Counted from the stretch's first letter, positions 42,859 to 51,958 are shown. The stretch is 64,000 nucleotides of DNA from Halolamina sediminis (GCF_001282785.1 NZ_CVUA01000001.1:124001-188000), one strand, 5' to 3'. Numbers and translations: made by a program. The notes: generated by a model from the sequence alone, not told the origin.

Positions 42859-43794
42859 ATGAGTGCCTTCGAGGAGATGGAGGAGGACGGAACGATCTGG
42901 ATGAACGGTGAGTACGTCGATTGGGAGGACGCCACGGTTCACGTGCTGAGCCACGCGATGCACTACGGCACGGGGATCTTCGAGGGCGTCCGCGCGTACG
43001 ACACCGAGGAGGGGACCGCTATCTTCCGCTGGGAGGAACACCTCGACCGGTTCTACAACTCCGCGAAGCCCTACGACATGGAGATCGATTTCTCCCGGGA
43101 GGAGCTCACCGAGGCGACGCTCGAAGTCATCCGGCGCAACGACCTCGACTCCGCGTACGTCCGGCCGCTCGCGTACTACGGCTACGATTCGCTGGGCGTC
43201 TCGCCCGGCGACTGCCCGACCGACGTGAGCGTCGCCGCATGGCCGTGGGGCGCCTACCTCGGCCAGGAGGCGCTCGAGAACGGCATCAAGGTGGAGGTCT
43301 CTTCCTGGCGCAAGCACGCCTCCAGCCAGGTCCCGACCAACGCGAAGACGACCGGGCTGTACGTCAACAGCATGCTGGCCGGCGAGGAGGCCCGTCGCCA
43401 CGGCGCCGAAGAGGCGATCGTCCTGAACAAGGAGGGCAACGTCGCCGAGGGGCCGGGGGAGAACATCTTCCTCGTACGCGACGACGAGCTGTACACGCCC
43501 GGCCTGAGCGAGTCGATCCTCGACGGCATCACCCGGGATACGGTGATTACGCTGGCCGAGGAGCGCGGCTACGAGGTCCACGACAACGTGAGCATCTCCC
43601 GCGGCGAGCTGCACACGGCCGACGAGCTGTTCTTCAGCGGCTCGGCTGCCGAGGTGACGCCGATCCGGCAGGTCGACAACATCGAGATCGGTGAGGGCGG
43701 CCGCGGCCCGGTGACCGAGGAGCTCCAGAGCGCCTTTTTCGATCTGGTCGAGCGCCGCACCGACGACCACGAGGAGTGGTTCACGTACGTCTAG
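42859..43794 (+). CDS. ilvE: Branched-chain amino acid aminotransferase
   Basis: A 311-aa fold-type IV PLP enzyme for the last step of Val, Leu and Ile synthesis. Seen are GTGIFEGVRAYDT, SSQVPTNAKTTGLYVNSMLA with its catalytic region, NVAEGPGENIFLV and the phosphate-binding SGSAAEVTPI. It follows ribB by 49 bases on the same strand and may share its mRNA. Confidence 0.94.
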   Translation: MSAFEEMEEDGTIWMNGEYVDWEDATVHVLSHAMHYGTGIFEGVRAYDTEEGTAIFRWEEHLDRFYNSAKPYDMEIDFSREELTEATLEVIRRNDLDSAYVRPLAYYGYDSLGVSPGDCPTDVSVAAWPWGAYLGQEALENGIKVEVSSWRKHASSQVPTNAKTTGLYVNSMLAGEEARRHGAEEAIVLNKEGNVAEGPGENIFLVRDDELYTPGLSESILDGITRDTVITLAEERGYEVHDNVSISRGELHTADELFFSGSAAEVTPIRQVDNIEIGEGGRGPVTEELQSAFFDLVERRTDDHEEWFTYV

Positions 43795-43854
43795 ATCGGC
43801 TTCCGACAGCGATCTGCGGGGCAGTCTGATTTTCCGAAAGAACCACACCGCGAC

Positions 43855-44256
43855 CTACCGGAACGACGCCAACTGCTGGCTCCGCCGGCCGATATCGAAC
43901 GGCGGATCGAGCTCGTCGACCTCCGCCAGCCGTTCCAGCGCCAGCCGAACGTCGACGCCGGCCCGCTCGGCCGCCTCACACAGCTCTTCGATCGCCGCGC
44001 GCTCCAGCGCCAGCGAGTCGAGCTTCCCCAGCGCGAGCGCGAACGCGACGCCGCCCTCTCCGGTCGGGAACGACTCGTGGATCGCCGAGAAGTCGGCGTT
44101 CTCCGGGGCGGGGGCGTCGGCCATGCCGGCCTCGCTGGCGGCGACGGTCCGCAGACAGACAGAACAGATCGCGCTCTCGGCCGCCGGTGCGTGCTCCCGG
44201 AGCGCCGCCGGGGTGGCGAAAGCGACGACGGGAGCGTCACACGCCGGACAGGACAC
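43855..44256 (-). CDS. Conserved haloarchaeal protein with CxxC pairs
   Basis: A 133-aa protein with CPACDAP at the N-terminus and CSVCLRT at about residues 31-34, giving four cysteines for one zinc, followed by an alpha-helical region (FALALGKLDSLALERAAIEELCEAAERAGVDVRLALERLAEV). No function is known to me. It lies 3 bases after atpD on the same strand, so it is the tail of that operon. Confidence 0.75.
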   Translation of the reverse strand: MSCPACDAPVVAFATPAALREHAPAAESAICSVCLRTVAASEAGMADAPAPENADFSAIHESFPTGEGGVAFALALGKLDSLALERAAIEELCEAAERAGVDVRLALERLAEVDELDPPFDIGRRSQQLASFR

Positions 44257-44259
44257 GGC

Positions 44260-44955
44260 TCAGTCGGCTTTCGGGGACGCGGTCGTCGCGCCCTCGCGCT
44301 CGTCGGCCTCGATTTCGGCCTCGTCCTCCTCCTCTTCCTTCTTGGCCTTGATCTTCTTGAGTCGGAAGATCTCCTCGCGCTCCTGCTCCTCGAGCTTCTG
44401 CTCGATGTACTCTTGGTTCTCGTACAGCTCGGGCAGGAGCTTGAACTCTAGGGCGTTCACGCGGCGCTTGGTAGTCTCGATCTCTTCGAGCATCTTCTTC
44501 ATCGCCGTCTCGACCTCGGCCGCGAGGATGATCGAGTCGATGAGCTCCTCGTACGCCTCGGCGGTCTCGTCGATGCGCGCCGAGGAGCCGATCAGCCCGT
44601 AGCCGCGCTCGTCGATCGGCTTCCGAACTTTCGAGGCCTCGATCTGGGGCACCACGACGCCCATGATGTTCTTCGACTGGGTCGTGATCTCGGGGTGCTC
44701 CTTCAGCGCGGCGGCGGCGCCGCGGACCGCCACGTCGCCCTCCATCGCCCGCGTCATGTCGAGCGTCGCCTGGGCGTCTTGGTAGTCGGCCTCGAGGTCG
44801 CTCCGGATGTCCTGGGCCTGATCCAGGATGTCCATGAACTCCATGATGAGGCCGTCACGCTTCTGCTCCAGCGTATCGTGACCCCGCTCGGAGAGTTCGA
44901 TGCGATCCTCGATCGCCATGAGGTTCTTCCGGGTCGGTTTGACGTCCTCGGCCAT
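44260..44955 (-). CDS. atpD: A/V-type ATP synthase subunit D
   Basis: A 231-aa central-stalk subunit. Typical coiled coils at both ends: [32 protein letters not shown] and [20 protein letters not shown], with an acidic C-terminal tail ([16 protein letters not shown]). It rotates inside the A3B3 head to couple proton or sodium flow to ATP synthesis. The other subunits are not in this window, so atpD is separated from, or at the end of, the main ATPase cluster. Confidence 0.95.
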   Translation of the reverse strand: MAEDVKPTRKNLMAIEDRIELSERGHDTLEQKRDGLIMEFMDILDQAQDIRSDLEADYQDAQATLDMTRAMEGDVAVRGAAAALKEHPEITTQSKNIMGVVVPQIEASKVRKPIDERGYGLIGSSARIDETAEAYEELIDSIILAAEVETAMKKMLEEIETTKRRVNALEFKLLPELYENQEYIEQKLEEQEREEIFRLKKIKAKKEEEEDEAEIEADEREGATTASPKAD

Positions 44956-45062
44956 TCTTAGGGGTCTCTTCCGGCCGAAGGTGGTTAATAGTTGTTAGTC
45001 CCGATCGCGGGCGACCGACGGCTGATCGCGACGGCCAACTGACCCGAAGAGAAACCGACGCC

Positions 45063-45605
45063 TCAGGTCCCTTCGCGGACGTTCCAGCCCTGCTGCATCT
45101 CGTTGTGCTTGCGTTCGAGGAACGAGTAGACGGCACCGTGGGGCGCGCCGTCGAGGATCATCCCGGCCGCGCGCCGGACGGCGTCGATCTCCTCGGGCTC
45201 GCCGATGATTCCCAGCGTCGAGCCGTAGATCACCACGTTCGCGCCGGTGAGCTGTTCCATCAGCTCCCGGGTCCGGCCGTCCTCGCCGATGAGTCGACCT
45301 TTCTGTCGCTGCAGGTCGTTGTCGTTTCGGGTCTGTTCGGTGAGATCGATCAGGTCGAGCCGTCGCAGATCGCTCTCCAGCAGTCCCAGCGCCGTCTCGG
45401 GCTTGAACCCGCGGCCGATCGCCTTCACGATGTCGGGCGCGGCCATCGCGTCGATGGGATCGCCGACCGTCTCGATGCCCACCGACCCGTCCTCGGAGTC
45501 GATGTCGAGGCGAACGCCGGCGCGCTCCTCGATCTCCCGCATCGTCTCACCCCCAGAGCCGATGAGGACGCCGATGCGGTCCTGTGGGACCGTTACGTGT
45601 TGCAT
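45063..45605 (-). CDS. KH-domain RNA-binding protein (Dim2/Pno1-like)
   Basis: A 180-aa protein with two KH domains: the first with IGVLIGSGGETMREIEERAG (GxxG loop GSGG), the second with GRLIGEDGRTRELMEQLTG. It resembles the archaeal relative of Pno1/Dim2, which binds the 3' end region of pre-16S rRNA and interacts with eIF2alpha or RIO proteins. The ATG at 45605 is chosen to start at MQHVTVPQDRIG. It lies 47 bases downstream of rio1 on the same strand. Confidence 0.9.
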   Translation of the reverse strand: MQHVTVPQDRIGVLIGSGGETMREIEERAGVRLDIDSEDGSVGIETVGDPIDAMAAPDIVKAIGRGFKPETALGLLESDLRRLDLIDLTEQTRNDNDLQRQKGRLIGEDGRTRELMEQLTGANVVIYGSTLGIIGEPEEIDAVRRAAGMILDGAPHGAVYSFLERKHNEMQQGWNVREGT

Positions 45606-45652
45606 GAGGCGGCTTAGCCGCTGGAGGGTTGTAAGCGTTCCTCGTCGGTCGT

Positions 45653-46531
45653 TCACGCGGCTCCGTCGGGCTCGCCCGCCGGGTCCGCGTCGGCCTCGGT
45701 GACGTACGCCTCCAGCTCGTCGCCCGTCACCTCGAGCCCCTGCCGCGAGAAGAAGGCGGCGACGTTCTCACAGTCGCGTTCGAGGAACTCCCCCGAGTTC
45801 GGGTGGTGGACGGTGACGGCCTGCCCCATGTCGATGATCACCAGTTCGCCCTCGTGGACGATCATGTTGTACTCCGAGAGGTCGCCGTGGACGAGGCCGG
45901 CGCTGTAGAGCCGGCGCATGTACTCCCGCACCACCTCGTAGGCCTGCTGGGGGTTCTCCACGTCGACCTCTGCCAGCCGCGGGGCGCGGCGCTCGTCGGC
46001 CTGCCCGACCAGCTCCATCACGAGCACGTTCCGCTGGACGGCGATCGGTTCGGGCACGCGAACGCCGGCCTTCTCGGCGCGCTTGAGGTTCGCGAACTCC
46101 TTGCGGGTCCACGCCAGCACCGTCGCCTTCTTGTTGTCCTCCAGCCCCTCGAACCGCGGGTCGCCCTCGAGGTACTCCCGCATCTGGCGGAAGTCCGAGG
46201 CGTTGATCCGGTAGATCTTGACCGCCACGTCGCCCGCCTCCCCCCGGGCCTCGTAGACGTTGGCCTCCTTCCCCGTCGACAGCGGGCCGCCGAAGGCGCC
46301 GACGTGGCCGTCCTGCACTAGCTTGTACAGCGCGCCCAGCGTGGCGTCGTCGAAGGCGCCCTGCTCGACTTTGAGGCGTTCGACGTTCTTCAGCCGCTTC
46401 CGGAACTCGTCGAACTCCCGGTCCTGGCGTCGGGCGGTGCTGTCCGCTTCGGTGTCGGCGAGCTCGATCTCCTCGAACTCGTCGCCGGGCTCCGCCATCT
46501 CCTCGTCGACGAAGCCGTAGTCCTCGCTCAT
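45653..46531 (-). CDS. rio1: RIO1 family serine kinase
   Basis: A 292-aa RIO1 kinase for small-subunit ribosome maturation. Seen are GGPLSTGKEANVYEA (flexible loop), VAVKIYRI (ATP lysine), LVHGDLSEYNMI (catalytic Asp) and VIIDMGQAV. The N-terminal 45 residues and C-terminal 20 are acidic tails. A CTTTTACGC box on the minus strand, 25-35 bases upstream, can serve as its own promoter, separate from eIF1A. Confidence 0.95.
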   Translation of the reverse strand: MSEDYGFVDEEMAEPGDEFEEIELADTEADSTARRQDREFDEFRKRLKNVERLKVEQGAFDDATLGALYKLVQDGHVGAFGGPLSTGKEANVYEARGEAGDVAVKIYRINASDFRQMREYLEGDPRFEGLEDNKKATVLAWTRKEFANLKRAEKAGVRVPEPIAVQRNVLVMELVGQADERRAPRLAEVDVENPQQAYEVVREYMRRLYSAGLVHGDLSEYNMIVHEGELVIIDMGQAVTVHHPNSGEFLERDCENVAAFFSRQGLEVTGDELEAYVTEADADPAGEPDGAA

Positions 46532-46584
46532 TCACTCGAGGTTGGGCGCCGCGGCGTAAAAGGGTGGTCCGAGCCGATCGCGTT

Positions 46585-46770
46585 GACGAGAGCCGCAGGC
46601 TCTCGTCTGCCAACCAGAAACCTCCGATTTCTGGTGACGTGGACGAGCGGCGCTCGTCCGCCAGCCAGAACGCGGCGCGTTCTGGCGACGTTGTCAGAAG
46701 CGGAGCTTCTGACTGCCAGTCGGACGTAGTCCGACGACGGCGCGCGACCTGTCGCCGGCTCCGTCCGGCG
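46585..46770. repeat. Tandem hairpin array with alternating linkers
   Basis: Six hairpins follow one another in the 283-base gap between eIF1A and rio1: H1 GACGAGAGCC/GGCTCTCGTC (46585-46607), H2 ACCAGAAA/TTTCTGGT (46613-46635), H3 GGACGAGCG/CGCTCGTCC (46641-46659), H4 GCCAGAACGCG/CGCGTTCTGGC (46664-46686), H5 GTCAGAAGC/GCTTCTGAC (46693-46713) and H6 GTCGGAC/GTCCGAC (46719-46735). All stems are perfect. Linkers alternate TGCCA, GACGT, GCCA, GACGTT, TGCCA, GACGG, so the repeat unit is two hairpins (about 51-56 bases). A weaker seventh, CGCCGG/CCGGCG, is at 46753-46770. The function is unknown. Confidence 0.8.
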
Positions 46771-46814
46771 GTCAACGAGCCCATGCCGTGATCGTGCACA
46801 CCGCTCTCGGCGAT

Positions 46815-47111
46815 TCAGACGTCCGTTTCCGTGACGTACCCGCCCTCGCGGAGCTGTTCGGCCTCGCGGTTCTCGTAACGGTGCTCGATGTCGGCTTTCT
46901 CGTCCTGCCAGTCCCACGGGCTCACGAGCACGAGGTCGTCCTCACGGATCCAGTCGCGCTTGCGCATCCGGCCGGGGATGCGGGCGGTGCGTTCTTCCCC
47001 GTCGGCACACCGGACGGTCACCCGATTCGCGCCGAGCATCTCGACTACCTCGGCGAACAGCTCGTCGTCCTCGGGGGCCCGGATCCCCTCGGGGAGGTCG
47101 TCGTTGCTCAT
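46815..47111 (-). CDS. eif1A: Translation initiation factor eIF1A
   Basis: A 98-aa OB-fold protein: [53 protein letters not shown]. It binds the A site of the small subunit during initiation. The ATG at 47111 is preferred; a GTG two codons upstream is in frame. It heads the eIF1A-rio1-KH gene order on the minus strand. Confidence 0.96.
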   Translation of the reverse strand: MSNDDLPEGIRAPEDDELFAEVVEMLGANRVTVRCADGEERTARIPGRMRKRDWIREDDLVLVSPWDWQDEKADIEHRYENREAEQLREGGYVTETDV

Positions 47112-47254
47112 CAGCACCGGCTTGGACGGTGGGGTGGTTAAGCGCTGTGGGATTTCGGACGGCCGAGCTATCGAACGGCGATCGCTCGTGCTCCCACTTT
47201 CTCACGAAACGTGGGACCGCCGGCGTTTTCACCGCACCCCGCACACTCCCGACC

Positions 47255-47434
47255 ATGTACGACCGACTCGGTATCGGCGGTATCGCCGGCGTCGTCCTCG
47301 TCATCGCCGGGATCGCGCTCGTCGCGTGGCAGGCGCCGATCGTCGCCGCCGGCCTCGCGTTCGTCCTCGCGGGGCTGGGGCTAGTGGTCCGGGCGCTCGT
47401 CGGGAACGTGATGCGGCAGTTCGGGATGGCCTGA
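47255..47434 (+). CDS. Small two-helix membrane protein
   Basis: A 59-aa hydrophobic protein (LGIGGIAGVVLVIAGIALVAW and APIVAAGLAFVLAGLGLVVRAL), two transmembrane helices with little else. The ATG is chosen because the sequence before it overlaps the eIF1A upstream region. No function is recognised. Confidence 0.6.
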   Translation: MYDRLGIGGIAGVVLVIAGIALVAWQAPIVAAGLAFVLAGLGLVVRALVGNVMRQFGMA

Positions 47435-47446
47435 GACGCCGTCTAT

Positions 47447-47456
47447 ATAGCGCTAT
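47447..47456. promoter_or_regulatory. Palindrome upstream of the lipoprotein gene
   Basis: ATAGCGCTAT is a perfect 10-bp palindrome, followed by a further TAGCGC half at 47458-47463 and a TTTTACA TATA-like box about 27 bases before the ATG at 47496. It is a possible regulator site just upstream of BRE/TATA. Confidence 0.4.
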
Positions 47457-47495
47457 TAGCGCGTTTTACACTGCGTCGCCCGGACCACGCTGGTC

Positions 47496-47915
47496 ATGGA
47501 GCGACGTGCCCTCCTCGCGATCCTCGGTGCCGGCCTCGCCGGCACCGCCGGCTGCAGCGCCCTCGACAGCACCGAACCGGCCCACACGGTCACCGTCTAC
47601 AACGTCGACTCCGAGGTCACCCGCGAGGTGACCGTCCGGATCGAGGACGGCGCCGGCGAGACGGTGTTCGAGCGCACCGCGACGTTCGGCGCCGGGAACG
47701 AGGCCGACGAGAACGTCCCGTTTCCCGAGTCGAGCGCGCCCGAGACGGTGTTCGTGACCGTGAACGGGGCCGAGTTCGAACGTGAGTGGCCGGCGACGGA
47801 CTGCGACGGCGAGAACTGGGCCGGGATCGAGCTGCGCATCCGCGGCGGCCCGGACGAGGAGCCGTCGGTGGAGCTACAGACCCGCTGTCAGCACGTGACG
47901 ACGACCCCGCCGTAG
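47496..47915 (+). CDS. Tat-type lipoprotein, unknown function
   Basis: A 139-aa protein with a twin-arginine start and lipobox (MERRALLAILGAGLAGTAGC), so the mature form is a lipid-anchored surface protein beginning at Cys20. The rest is a small beta-sandwich-like domain (HTVTVYNVDSEVTREVTVRIEDG). No family is recognised. It is convergent with tyrS. Confidence 0.7.
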   Translation: MERRALLAILGAGLAGTAGCSALDSTEPAHTVTVYNVDSEVTREVTVRIEDGAGETVFERTATFGAGNEADENVPFPESSAPETVFVTVNGAEFEREWPATDCDGENWAGIELRIRGGPDEEPSVELQTRCQHVTTTPP

Positions 47916-47941
47916 CGTCGCCGTTCGTCTCGCGCTCCGGT

Positions 47942-48940
47942 TCAGGACCGCTGCTCCCGCAGCTTCGCCCGCCCGGGCTCGATCAGGCGGTCGAGGTACT
48001 CCGCGAGCGTCGGCTTGGCGTCGGCGGGGTGGAGTTCGCCCGACGCGAAGTCGGCCTCCAGTTCCTCGTAGCTGTCGTACTCCAGATCGCCGCCGTACTC
48101 CTCGGGGCGCTCGACGACGACTTCGTCGAACCGCGGGAACACGTGGTACTCGAAGATTTCGAGGACTGGGTTGTTGCGCTCCTCGCCCTCGTCGGTCGGT
48201 TCCGGATCGACTTCGCCGGCCGGGCAGAACGCGCCGTTGACCTTCTCCTCGATATCCTCGCGGCTGTCCTCCAGCGAGATGGAGACGCCGGTGCTGTTGG
48301 ACATCTTCCCGATCCCCGTCGAGAGCTCGGAGATCAGCGGCGTGTGCAGGCAGGTCGGCGCCTCGTAGTCGATGCTGGGCAGCGTGTCGCGAGCGAGCAT
48401 GTGCACTTTGCGCTGCTCCATCCCGCCGACCGCGAGGTCGATGTCGAGGTACTCGATGTCCAGCGCCTGCATCAGCGGGTACACCGCCTGTGAGACTGTC
48501 ACCGAGTCGCCCGAACCGATCTCACTCATCGCGCGCTCCGCCCGGGAGAGGGTCGTCTCCAGTTCGATCGCGTGGAGGTCGAGCACGTACTCCTCGTCAA
48601 ACTGGAACTCCGAGCCCAGTCGGAACTCCGTCTGCTCCTCGTCGAGCCCGTAGGCGACGAACTGCTCCTGCATCCGCTCTGCGGTGTCTCGGATCTCTTC
48701 GAACGTCCCCTTTCCGTTGAGGTAGGCGTGCACGTCCGCGAGCAGGATCACGACCTCCATCCCCGCCTCCTGTAGGTCGATCAGCTTGTTCGCGCCGAGC
48801 ATGTGCCCGATGTGGAGCACGCCCGAGGGCTCGTAGCCGACGTACGCGCGCTTGCCTTCGGGGTCGGCTGCCAGCTCCTCGACCTCCGCCTCGGTGACGA
48901 CCTCCGCGGCGTTGCGGGTGATCAGGTCGTGTGCGTCCAT
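47942..48940 (-). CDS. tyrS: Tyrosine--tRNA ligase
   Basis: A 332-aa archaeal-type TyrRS. HIGH motif in YEPSGVLHIGHMLGANKLI; the KMSKS loop is read as KMSNS in GIGKMSNSTGVSI. The short archaeal/eukaryotic form lacks the bacterial C-terminal S4 domain. It stands alone between a lipoprotein gene and mscS. Confidence 0.96.
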   Translation of the reverse strand: MDAHDLITRNAAEVVTEAEVEELAADPEGKRAYVGYEPSGVLHIGHMLGANKLIDLQEAGMEVVILLADVHAYLNGKGTFEEIRDTAERMQEQFVAYGLDEEQTEFRLGSEFQFDEEYVLDLHAIELETTLSRAERAMSEIGSGDSVTVSQAVYPLMQALDIEYLDIDLAVGGMEQRKVHMLARDTLPSIDYEAPTCLHTPLISELSTGIGKMSNSTGVSISLEDSREDIEEKVNGAFCPAGEVDPEPTDEGEERNNPVLEIFEYHVFPRFDEVVVERPEEYGGDLEYDSYEELEADFASGELHPADAKPTLAEYLDRLIEPGRAKLREQRS

Positions 48941-49057
48941 ACGTCCGAATTTCGGAGCGAGCGGTTAGGCCTTCTGGATGCGTGTGAACGCGCCGCGGGG
49001 CTGCCGACTCCGGTGGCCGGCGGTCGGGTTTTTGCCCGCGGCTGTGTACGTTCGAGT

Positions 49058-49942
49058 ATGCTCGCTCAACTCTCGCCGGACTGGCTCCGGGGCCTCCTCG
49101 CGGGGTACGGTCCGGTGGTTCGGGAGCTGTTCTGGTTCACGGTCGGCCTCGTCGTCGTCTACGTACTCGGACGGCTCCTGTTCGTGCCGGCCGTCACCCG
49201 GATCGTCAGTTCGCGGAACCGGAACAACCCCACCATCGCGTCGGCGACGAGCACCTACCTCCGGGTCGTTCTCGTCGGCTTCGCGGTGCTGACGGGGCTC
49301 GTCACCGCCGGCTACGGCAACCTCCTCTCGAACTCGGCGGTAGTCATCGCCGCCATCACGTTCGTCACCGGGATCGCCGGCCAGCAGGTGTTCGGCTCGT
49401 TGATCAGCGGGATGTTCCTCGTCGCCGATCCAGACTTCAACGTCGGTGACTGGATCGAGTGGGACGGCGGACAGGGCACCGTCGAGGCGGTCCACTTCCG
49501 GGTTACCCGTGTCCGAACACCCGACAACGGTACCATCGCGGTGCCGAACACCCAGCTCACGGGCTCCTCGCTGACCCGCCCGTTCGGCCGCGATCGCTAC
49601 CGCGTCACCGAGCAGGTGCTCGTCGCCTACGACGAAGACACCGAACACGCCCTGCTCGAACTCCGACAGACCGCCGAGGAAAACGAGGCGGTGATGGCGG
49701 AGCCGTCGCCGAACACCCGGGTGCTCGAACTCGGGCCGAACGCGATCACGCTTCAGGCCGAGTTCTGGATCGACGACCCGATGGACCGCAGCATCGTGAC
49801 GATCCGCTCGGACTTCCGTCGGCGGGTGAAGCGCCGCTTCGACGAGGAGGGGCTGACGATCGCGCCGCCGTCGGGGCAGTCGCTCTCGGGCGAAATCGCG
49901 GTGGAGAACCGCAGAAAACCGTCGACCTCCGGCGGGGACTGA
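49058..49942 (+). CDS. MscS family mechanosensitive channel
   Basis: A 294-aa small-conductance channel with three N-terminal transmembrane helices; the pore-lining helix is VVIAAITFVTGIAGQQVFGSLISG, followed by the beta domain (FNVGDWIEWDGGQGTVEAVHFRVTRVRTPDNGTIAVPN) and a C-terminal alpha-beta domain. It releases solutes on hypo-osmotic shock. The ATG at 49058 is chosen to start shortly before TM1. Confidence 0.9.
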   Translation: MLAQLSPDWLRGLLAGYGPVVRELFWFTVGLVVVYVLGRLLFVPAVTRIVSSRNRNNPTIASATSTYLRVVLVGFAVLTGLVTAGYGNLLSNSAVVIAAITFVTGIAGQQVFGSLISGMFLVADPDFNVGDWIEWDGGQGTVEAVHFRVTRVRTPDNGTIAVPNTQLTGSSLTRPFGRDRYRVTEQVLVAYDEDTEHALLELRQTAEENEAVMAEPSPNTRVLELGPNAITLQAEFWIDDPMDRSIVTIRSDFRRRVKRRFDEEGLTIAPPSGQSLSGEIAVENRRKPSTSGGD

Positions 49943-49954
49943 AACGCCTCTCCC

Positions 49955-51958
49955 CTACGCGCCCTCGCCCCCAAGCCGCTCGTCGGCGCGGTGCTCCGAG
50001 ATCACGCGGTCCATCATGCTCTCGGTCTGCTCGCGCCGACGCTGTTCGGCGCGGTCCTCCCAGTCGTCGATCGCCGACTCGACCTCCGACTCGCGGGCGA
50101 CTGCGAGCTCGTCGACCTCCTGTATCGTCACGGGGTCGGCCGGCGCGACGGGGATTTCGTGGTCGAACAGCACCGCGTCGGCCTCCTCCGAGAGGTTCCC
50201 GTTTTTGAGCACCAGCCGGGGTTCGGCCTCGGCGAGGCGCTCGGCGGTCGACGTGCCGGCACCGCTGGCGTCCCGGAGGTAGACCACGTCGCCGGCGGCG
50301 AGGCCGTACTCCTCGTCGGCGCGCTCGATCGCGTCGCGGGTGAACTGCGGGACGGTTTTCACCGCGACGAGATCGCGGTCGCCCGCCACGTCGCTGAAGT
50401 CCGAGTGATCGAGCTTCCAGAGCGTCTTCAGCCGGGCGAGTTTCTCGTGGAGCTCCTCGTTCTCGGCGATCGCTTCGTCGCGCTCGCGTTCGAGGCGTTC
50501 GGCGCGACGCTCCAGCCGGTTCACCTCGCGGCGCTCCCGGGCTTCGCGGCGCTCCTGCTTGCGGGCGTCGCTGAGTTCGCGCTCGTACTCGCGGATCTCG
50601 TTTTCCTTCTCCTCCAACTCGGCTTCGAGCTCCTCGGCGTGCTCCTTGAGCCGGCCCACCTGGGATTCGAGGTCGCGGATGCGGCGTTCCTCCTCGGTGA
50701 GATCGCGCTCCTCGTGTTCCTCTTCCGCCTCCTTGTCGCCGTCGTCGTCGGTCAGCTCCCGGAGCACCGCCTCGACGGACTCCTCGCCGGAGACGACCCG
50801 CGCGATCACCGCCTCGCGGTCGAGCTTCGGGGGCACCTTCGCGGCGATGCGCTCGAACTGGTCGGCGTGGTCGTCGACGGCGAACAGCGCCGCCGCGAGC
50901 GCGTCCCGCTCGTGGTCGTTGTCGTACTCGTGGTCGCGGGTGCGGTGGAGCTTCTCGTCGACCGGCAGGTCCGACTCCGGTGCCCAGCCCGCGGCATCGA
51001 ACGAGCGCCGGAACTTCTCGACGGTCTCGGGCATCGGCGTCACGTCTGCGGCCACGAGCATCGGCCGACCGCGTTCGATCAGCCACTCGGTTAGCTCCCC
51101 GCTGTCGCTCGTCCGTGAGGAGAACAGGTCGTGGACGGTGCCGTCGAGCCCAACCACTGCCGCGGCGGTGGTCGTCCCCGGGTCGATGCCGACGACGACG
51201 TGGTCCCGCCGCTTCACGAGCGGCTCGAACTCGATGCCATCGCGGCGTTCGCGCTCGATCTCGATCCGCACGTCGCCGTTGCGGGTCGCCGAGACGGGGA
51301 TATCCTCCGGCCGGGCCTCGACGGCGAAGACGGCGTTCGAGAGGCCGCCGTACTTCTCGGTCACCTCCTTCTCGTAGTCGAGGTTCGCGTCGTCGAGGTC
51401 CGACTCCACCTCGCGGGCGGCCTTCCGGACGTTGCCGTGGATGCGGCGGGTGAAGCGGTCCTCGCTCCACCCCCCGCCGCCGCCAGTCGAGCGGCCCCGA
51501 GAGACTTTCACCGTGGTCGTGTCGCCGAAGGCGGAGACGCGCTGGCCGACGTTGTGGTACGCCAGCCGCGCCGCCGCCTCGGCCTCCTTCATCGGTTTCT
51601 TCCCGTAGGGCACCCCGTGGCGCTGGGCGACCCGGGAGAGGGGTTCGGGCCGGTTCGCGCCGGTGACCTGTACGAGTTCCGTGCCGGCGGGAAGCGATCG
51701 GAGAAACCCCACGAGCGCGTTCTTGTCGGCCGCGAGTTCGTACATGTTGTCGACGGCCAGCCGGGTGGGCTCCTCGTTCTCGATCAGGCGGCGGAGCTTC
51801 CGGCGCGAGACGGCGTCACGCTCGACGGCGGCTTCGCCCTCGTCGCCGTCGTCCGGGCGGAGAATCACGAGCGCGTAGGTGGGCGCGTCGCCGCGGACGT
51901 CGCCGCTCTGGATGTCGACGCCGAACACCGGCCCGTCGGTGGGGCTCGGGGCGTTCAC
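49955..51958 (-). CDS. DUF460 protein with RNase H-like core and coiled coil
   Basis: A 667-aa conserved archaeal protein. The middle has an RNase H/actin-like fold start VVVGIDPGTTTAAAVVGLDG and HEYDNDHERDALAAALFAV near 360; a long coiled coil lies at about 420-540 (EEERRIRDLESQVGRLKEHAEELEAELEE). The biochemical role is not established; nuclease or nucleic-acid binding is plausible. A GATATTTACC box 23-32 bases upstream suggests its own, nearly leaderless transcript. Confidence 0.85.
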   Translation of the reverse strand: MNAPSPTDGPVFGVDIQSGDVRGDAPTYALVILRPDDGDEGEAAVERDAVSRRKLRRLIENEEPTRLAVDNMYELAADKNALVGFLRSLPAGTELVQVTGANRPEPLSRVAQRHGVPYGKKPMKEAEAAARLAYHNVGQRVSAFGDTTTVKVSRGRSTGGGGGWSEDRFTRRIHGNVRKAAREVESDLDDANLDYEKEVTEKYGGLSNAVFAVEARPEDIPVSATRNGDVRIEIERERRDGIEFEPLVKRRDHVVVGIDPGTTTAAAVVGLDGTVHDLFSSRTSDSGELTEWLIERGRPMLVAADVTPMPETVEKFRRSFDAAGWAPESDLPVDEKLHRTRDHEYDNDHERDALAAALFAVDDHADQFERIAAKVPPKLDREAVIARVVSGEESVEAVLRELTDDDGDKEAEEEHEERDLTEEERRIRDLESQVGRLKEHAEELEAELEEKENEIREYERELSDARKQERREARERREVNRLERRAERLERERDEAIAENEELHEKLARLKTLWKLDHSDFSDVAGDRDLVAVKTVPQFTRDAIERADEEYGLAAGDVVYLRDASGAGTSTAERLAEAEPRLVLKNGNLSEEADAVLFDHEIPVAPADPVTIQEVDELAVARESEVESAIDDWEDRAEQRRREQTESMMDRVISEHRADERLGGEGA

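Noticed and set aside
46585-46770. CRISPR array
   Set aside because: The conserved parts are only 4-6 base linkers and the variable parts are themselves palindromic; there are no unique spacers of constant length and no cas genes.
46564-46799. A protein repeat (FWLADE-type on the minus strand) encoded by the hairpin array
   Set aside because: All frames show some periodicity because the DNA is repeated; there is no start signal or family match, and the frame runs out of phase into rio1.
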